This document shows, piece by piece, positions 23,791 through 23,985 of a stretch of 23,985 bases of DNA. The stretch comes from an uncultured Porphyromonadaceae bacterium. Lineage in GTDB: Bacteria; Bacteroidota; Bacteroidia; Bacteroidales; Muribaculaceae. Within the stretch, counting starts at the first letter, position 1. Each line of letters starts with the position of its first letter. A program made the position numbers and the translations under genes. Location of the stretch: contig CAMWRO010000013.1 of the NCBI GenBank assembly GCA_947176615.1, positions 1 through 23,985 on the forward strand. Reading direction: 5' to 3'. The notes beneath the pieces are model-generated. The model saw only the letters and a program-made list of their open reading frames with translations, did not search any database and was not told the DNA's origin.

Positions 23791-23985
23791 GTCGCGCTGC
23801 GAATGCGCCCCCGAAGTCAGGTGTTCAATCCCTGAATACTGATGTCCACCGGGTCGCGCCGCGAATGCGCCCCCGAAGTCAGTGTTCAATCCCTGAATAC
23901 TGATGGCACCGGGCCGCGCCGCGAATGCGACCCCGAAGTCAGTGTTCAATCCCTGAATACTGATGGCACCGGGCCGCGCCGCGAA
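23791..23985. repeat. Tandem repeats of about 60 bp, continuing past the right edge
   Basis: Copies begin at 23791 (62 bp), 23853 (60 bp), 23913 (60 bp) and 23973 (cut by the window edge). Copies 2 and 3 differ at only two positions. Each unit has a GC-rich part (GCGAATGCG) and a hairpin: CAGTGTTCA, loop ATCCC, TGAATACTG, as at 23880-23902, a 9-bp stem with one G-T pair. The whole unit is conserved, so these are not repeats with variable spacers. No coding frame is credible. The array lies directly after the last enzyme gene and may also serve to end or stabilise its transcript. Confidence 0.85.

Noticed and set aside
23791..23985. CRISPR array
   Set aside because: The full 60-bp unit is conserved, with no variable spacers, and no cas-like gene is present.

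Overview
The window looks like a carbohydrate-utilisation locus of a gut-type Bacteroidales bacterium. Evidence is a SusC/SusD pair, a hybrid two-component regulator (HTCS), lipoproteins with acidic residues just after the lipid cysteine, AT-rich leaders without clear Shine-Dalgarno sites, and TAnnTTTG-type promoter boxes. The GC-rich coding sequence against AT-rich spacers would suit a Muribaculaceae-like genome, but that family assignment is inference. The enzyme set (two GH10 xylanases, two GH43 enzymes, a CE20-type acetylesterase, a GH35-type enzyme) points to xylan, probably acetylated and decorated, as the substrate.

Layout. (1) 1-4925, minus strand: an HTCS sensor-regulator followed 48 bp downstream by a secreted alpha/beta-hydrolase-like gene that runs off the left edge. 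(2) 4926-6432: a long non-operonic spacer holding a RAYT/IS200-like transposase nested in a mirror-symmetric set of REP-like hairpins and 51-52 bp inverted repeats, then two 46-bp tandem repeats, then the susC promoter and leader. (3) 6433-15173, plus strand: SusC, SusD, an SGBP-B-like IPT/TIG lipoprotein and a surface GH10 xylanase with two CBM4_9-type modules inserted in its barrel. A strong hairpin-plus-T-tract terminator follows immediately. (4) 15239-23763, plus strand: GH35-type enzyme with DUF5597-like C-terminus, then after a 110-bp gap with a promoter-like box a CE20/SASA esterase, a GPH-family sugar:cation symporter, a GH10-GH43 fusion enzyme, and a leaderless-protein (cytosolic) GH43. 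(5) 23791-23985: about 60-bp tandem repeats, each with a small hairpin, running off the right edge.

How the parts work together (inference from known Sus-like systems). SGBP, SusD and the lipoprotein GH10 bind and cut xylan at the cell surface, and SusC imports the oligosaccharides. The periplasmic HTCS propeller senses a product and activates the susC promoter. Periplasmic CE20, GH35 and GH10-GH43 remove acetyl groups and side chains and shorten the chains. The GPH symporter carries short products across the inner membrane, and the cytosolic GH43 finishes them. Gene order follows the path of the substrate from outside to inside. No alpha-glucuronidase (GH67/GH115), GH51 or xylose isomerase/kinase gene lies in the window. 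No tRNA, rRNA or CRISPR array was seen.
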